Shown here piece after piece: positions 6,038 through 6,100 of a stretch of 6,100 nucleotides of DNA. Under the pieces are notes generated by a model that was not told where the DNA came from, did not search any database, and was given only the letters and a program-made list of their open reading frames with translations. Every line of letters starts with the position of its first letter. Within the stretch, counting starts at the first letter, position 1. The DNA is from an uncultured Flavobacteriales bacterium (lineage in GTDB: Bacteria; Bacteroidota; Bacteroidia; Flavobacteriales; UBA7430), in the NCBI GenBank assembly GCA_913041775.1, contig CAJWJW010000084.1, positions 1-6,100 on the forward strand. The letters run 5' to 3'. Made by a program: the position numbers and the translations under genes.

Positions 6038-6052
6038 TTCGTTATTAACGAA
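6038..6052 (+). other. Small inverted repeat after the SDR gene
   Basis: TTCGTT (6038-6043) and AACGAA (6047-6052) are perfect inverted repeats around ATT, starting 7 bases after the stop codon. The place suits a transcript end, but the stem has only two G-C pairs and no T-run directly follows (five T occur about 17 bases later). It could be a weak terminator or stability hairpin, or chance. The remaining bases to 6100 show no gene. Confidence 0.25.
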
Positions 6053-6100
6053 AAATTAGTAATATTCAATTTTTATCTACACTAAGTGATTGCAGAGAAT

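Noticed and set aside
1..6100. Mobile element, CRISPR array, tRNA/rRNA or defence system
   Set aside because: No transposase or integrase motifs, regularly spaced repeats, cloverleaf or toxin/antitoxin-like pair could be found, and all recognised genes are ordinary chromosomal families.

Overview
The window looks like a chromosomal segment from a member of the Bacteroidota, probably a Flavobacteriia- or Cytophagia/Marinilabiliales-like organism. The DNA is clearly AT-rich, and start codons lack Shine-Dalgarno sequences. Promoter-like sites fit the Bacteroidota pattern (TTG, a spacer of about 20 bases, TAnnTTTG). An outer-membrane type DUF5916/CBM9-like protein, characteristic of this phylum, runs off the left edge. 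The genus cannot be named from this sequence alone.

Left half, all on the minus strand (1-2302): reading right to left, there is an FMN-dependent nitronate monooxygenase-family protein (2302-1331), then a 114-residue protein of unknown family (1280-936), then the first 279 residues of a secreted/outer-membrane DUF5916 protein (837 to the left edge). The gaps are 50 and 98 bases. The three may be co-transcribed, although a weak promoter candidate precedes the 114-residue gene.

Centre (2303-2707): about 400 bases of very AT-rich, non-coding divergent intergenic DNA. It ends in a good Bacteroidota-type promoter lying directly against the start codon of trmD.

Right half, all on the plus strand: trmD (tRNA m1G37 methyltransferase) and rplS (ribosomal protein L19) form the conserved translation pair, without rpsP-rimM in front and with a 150-base spacer. 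A textbook intrinsic terminator follows rplS. A second unit then starts with a DUF1015 protein (416 aa), whose end overlaps by 14 bases the start of a classical short-chain dehydrogenase/reductase (268 aa). That overlap is the strongest sign here of translational coupling and a shared role.

No tRNA, rRNA, CRISPR array, insertion sequence or other mobile element was seen. The region reads as ordinary core/housekeeping chromosome. The points most worth a second look are the DUF1015-SDR pair, the apparently leaderless trmD, a hairpin that places the DUF5916 start codon in its loop, and a 12-bp palindrome between trmD and rplS.
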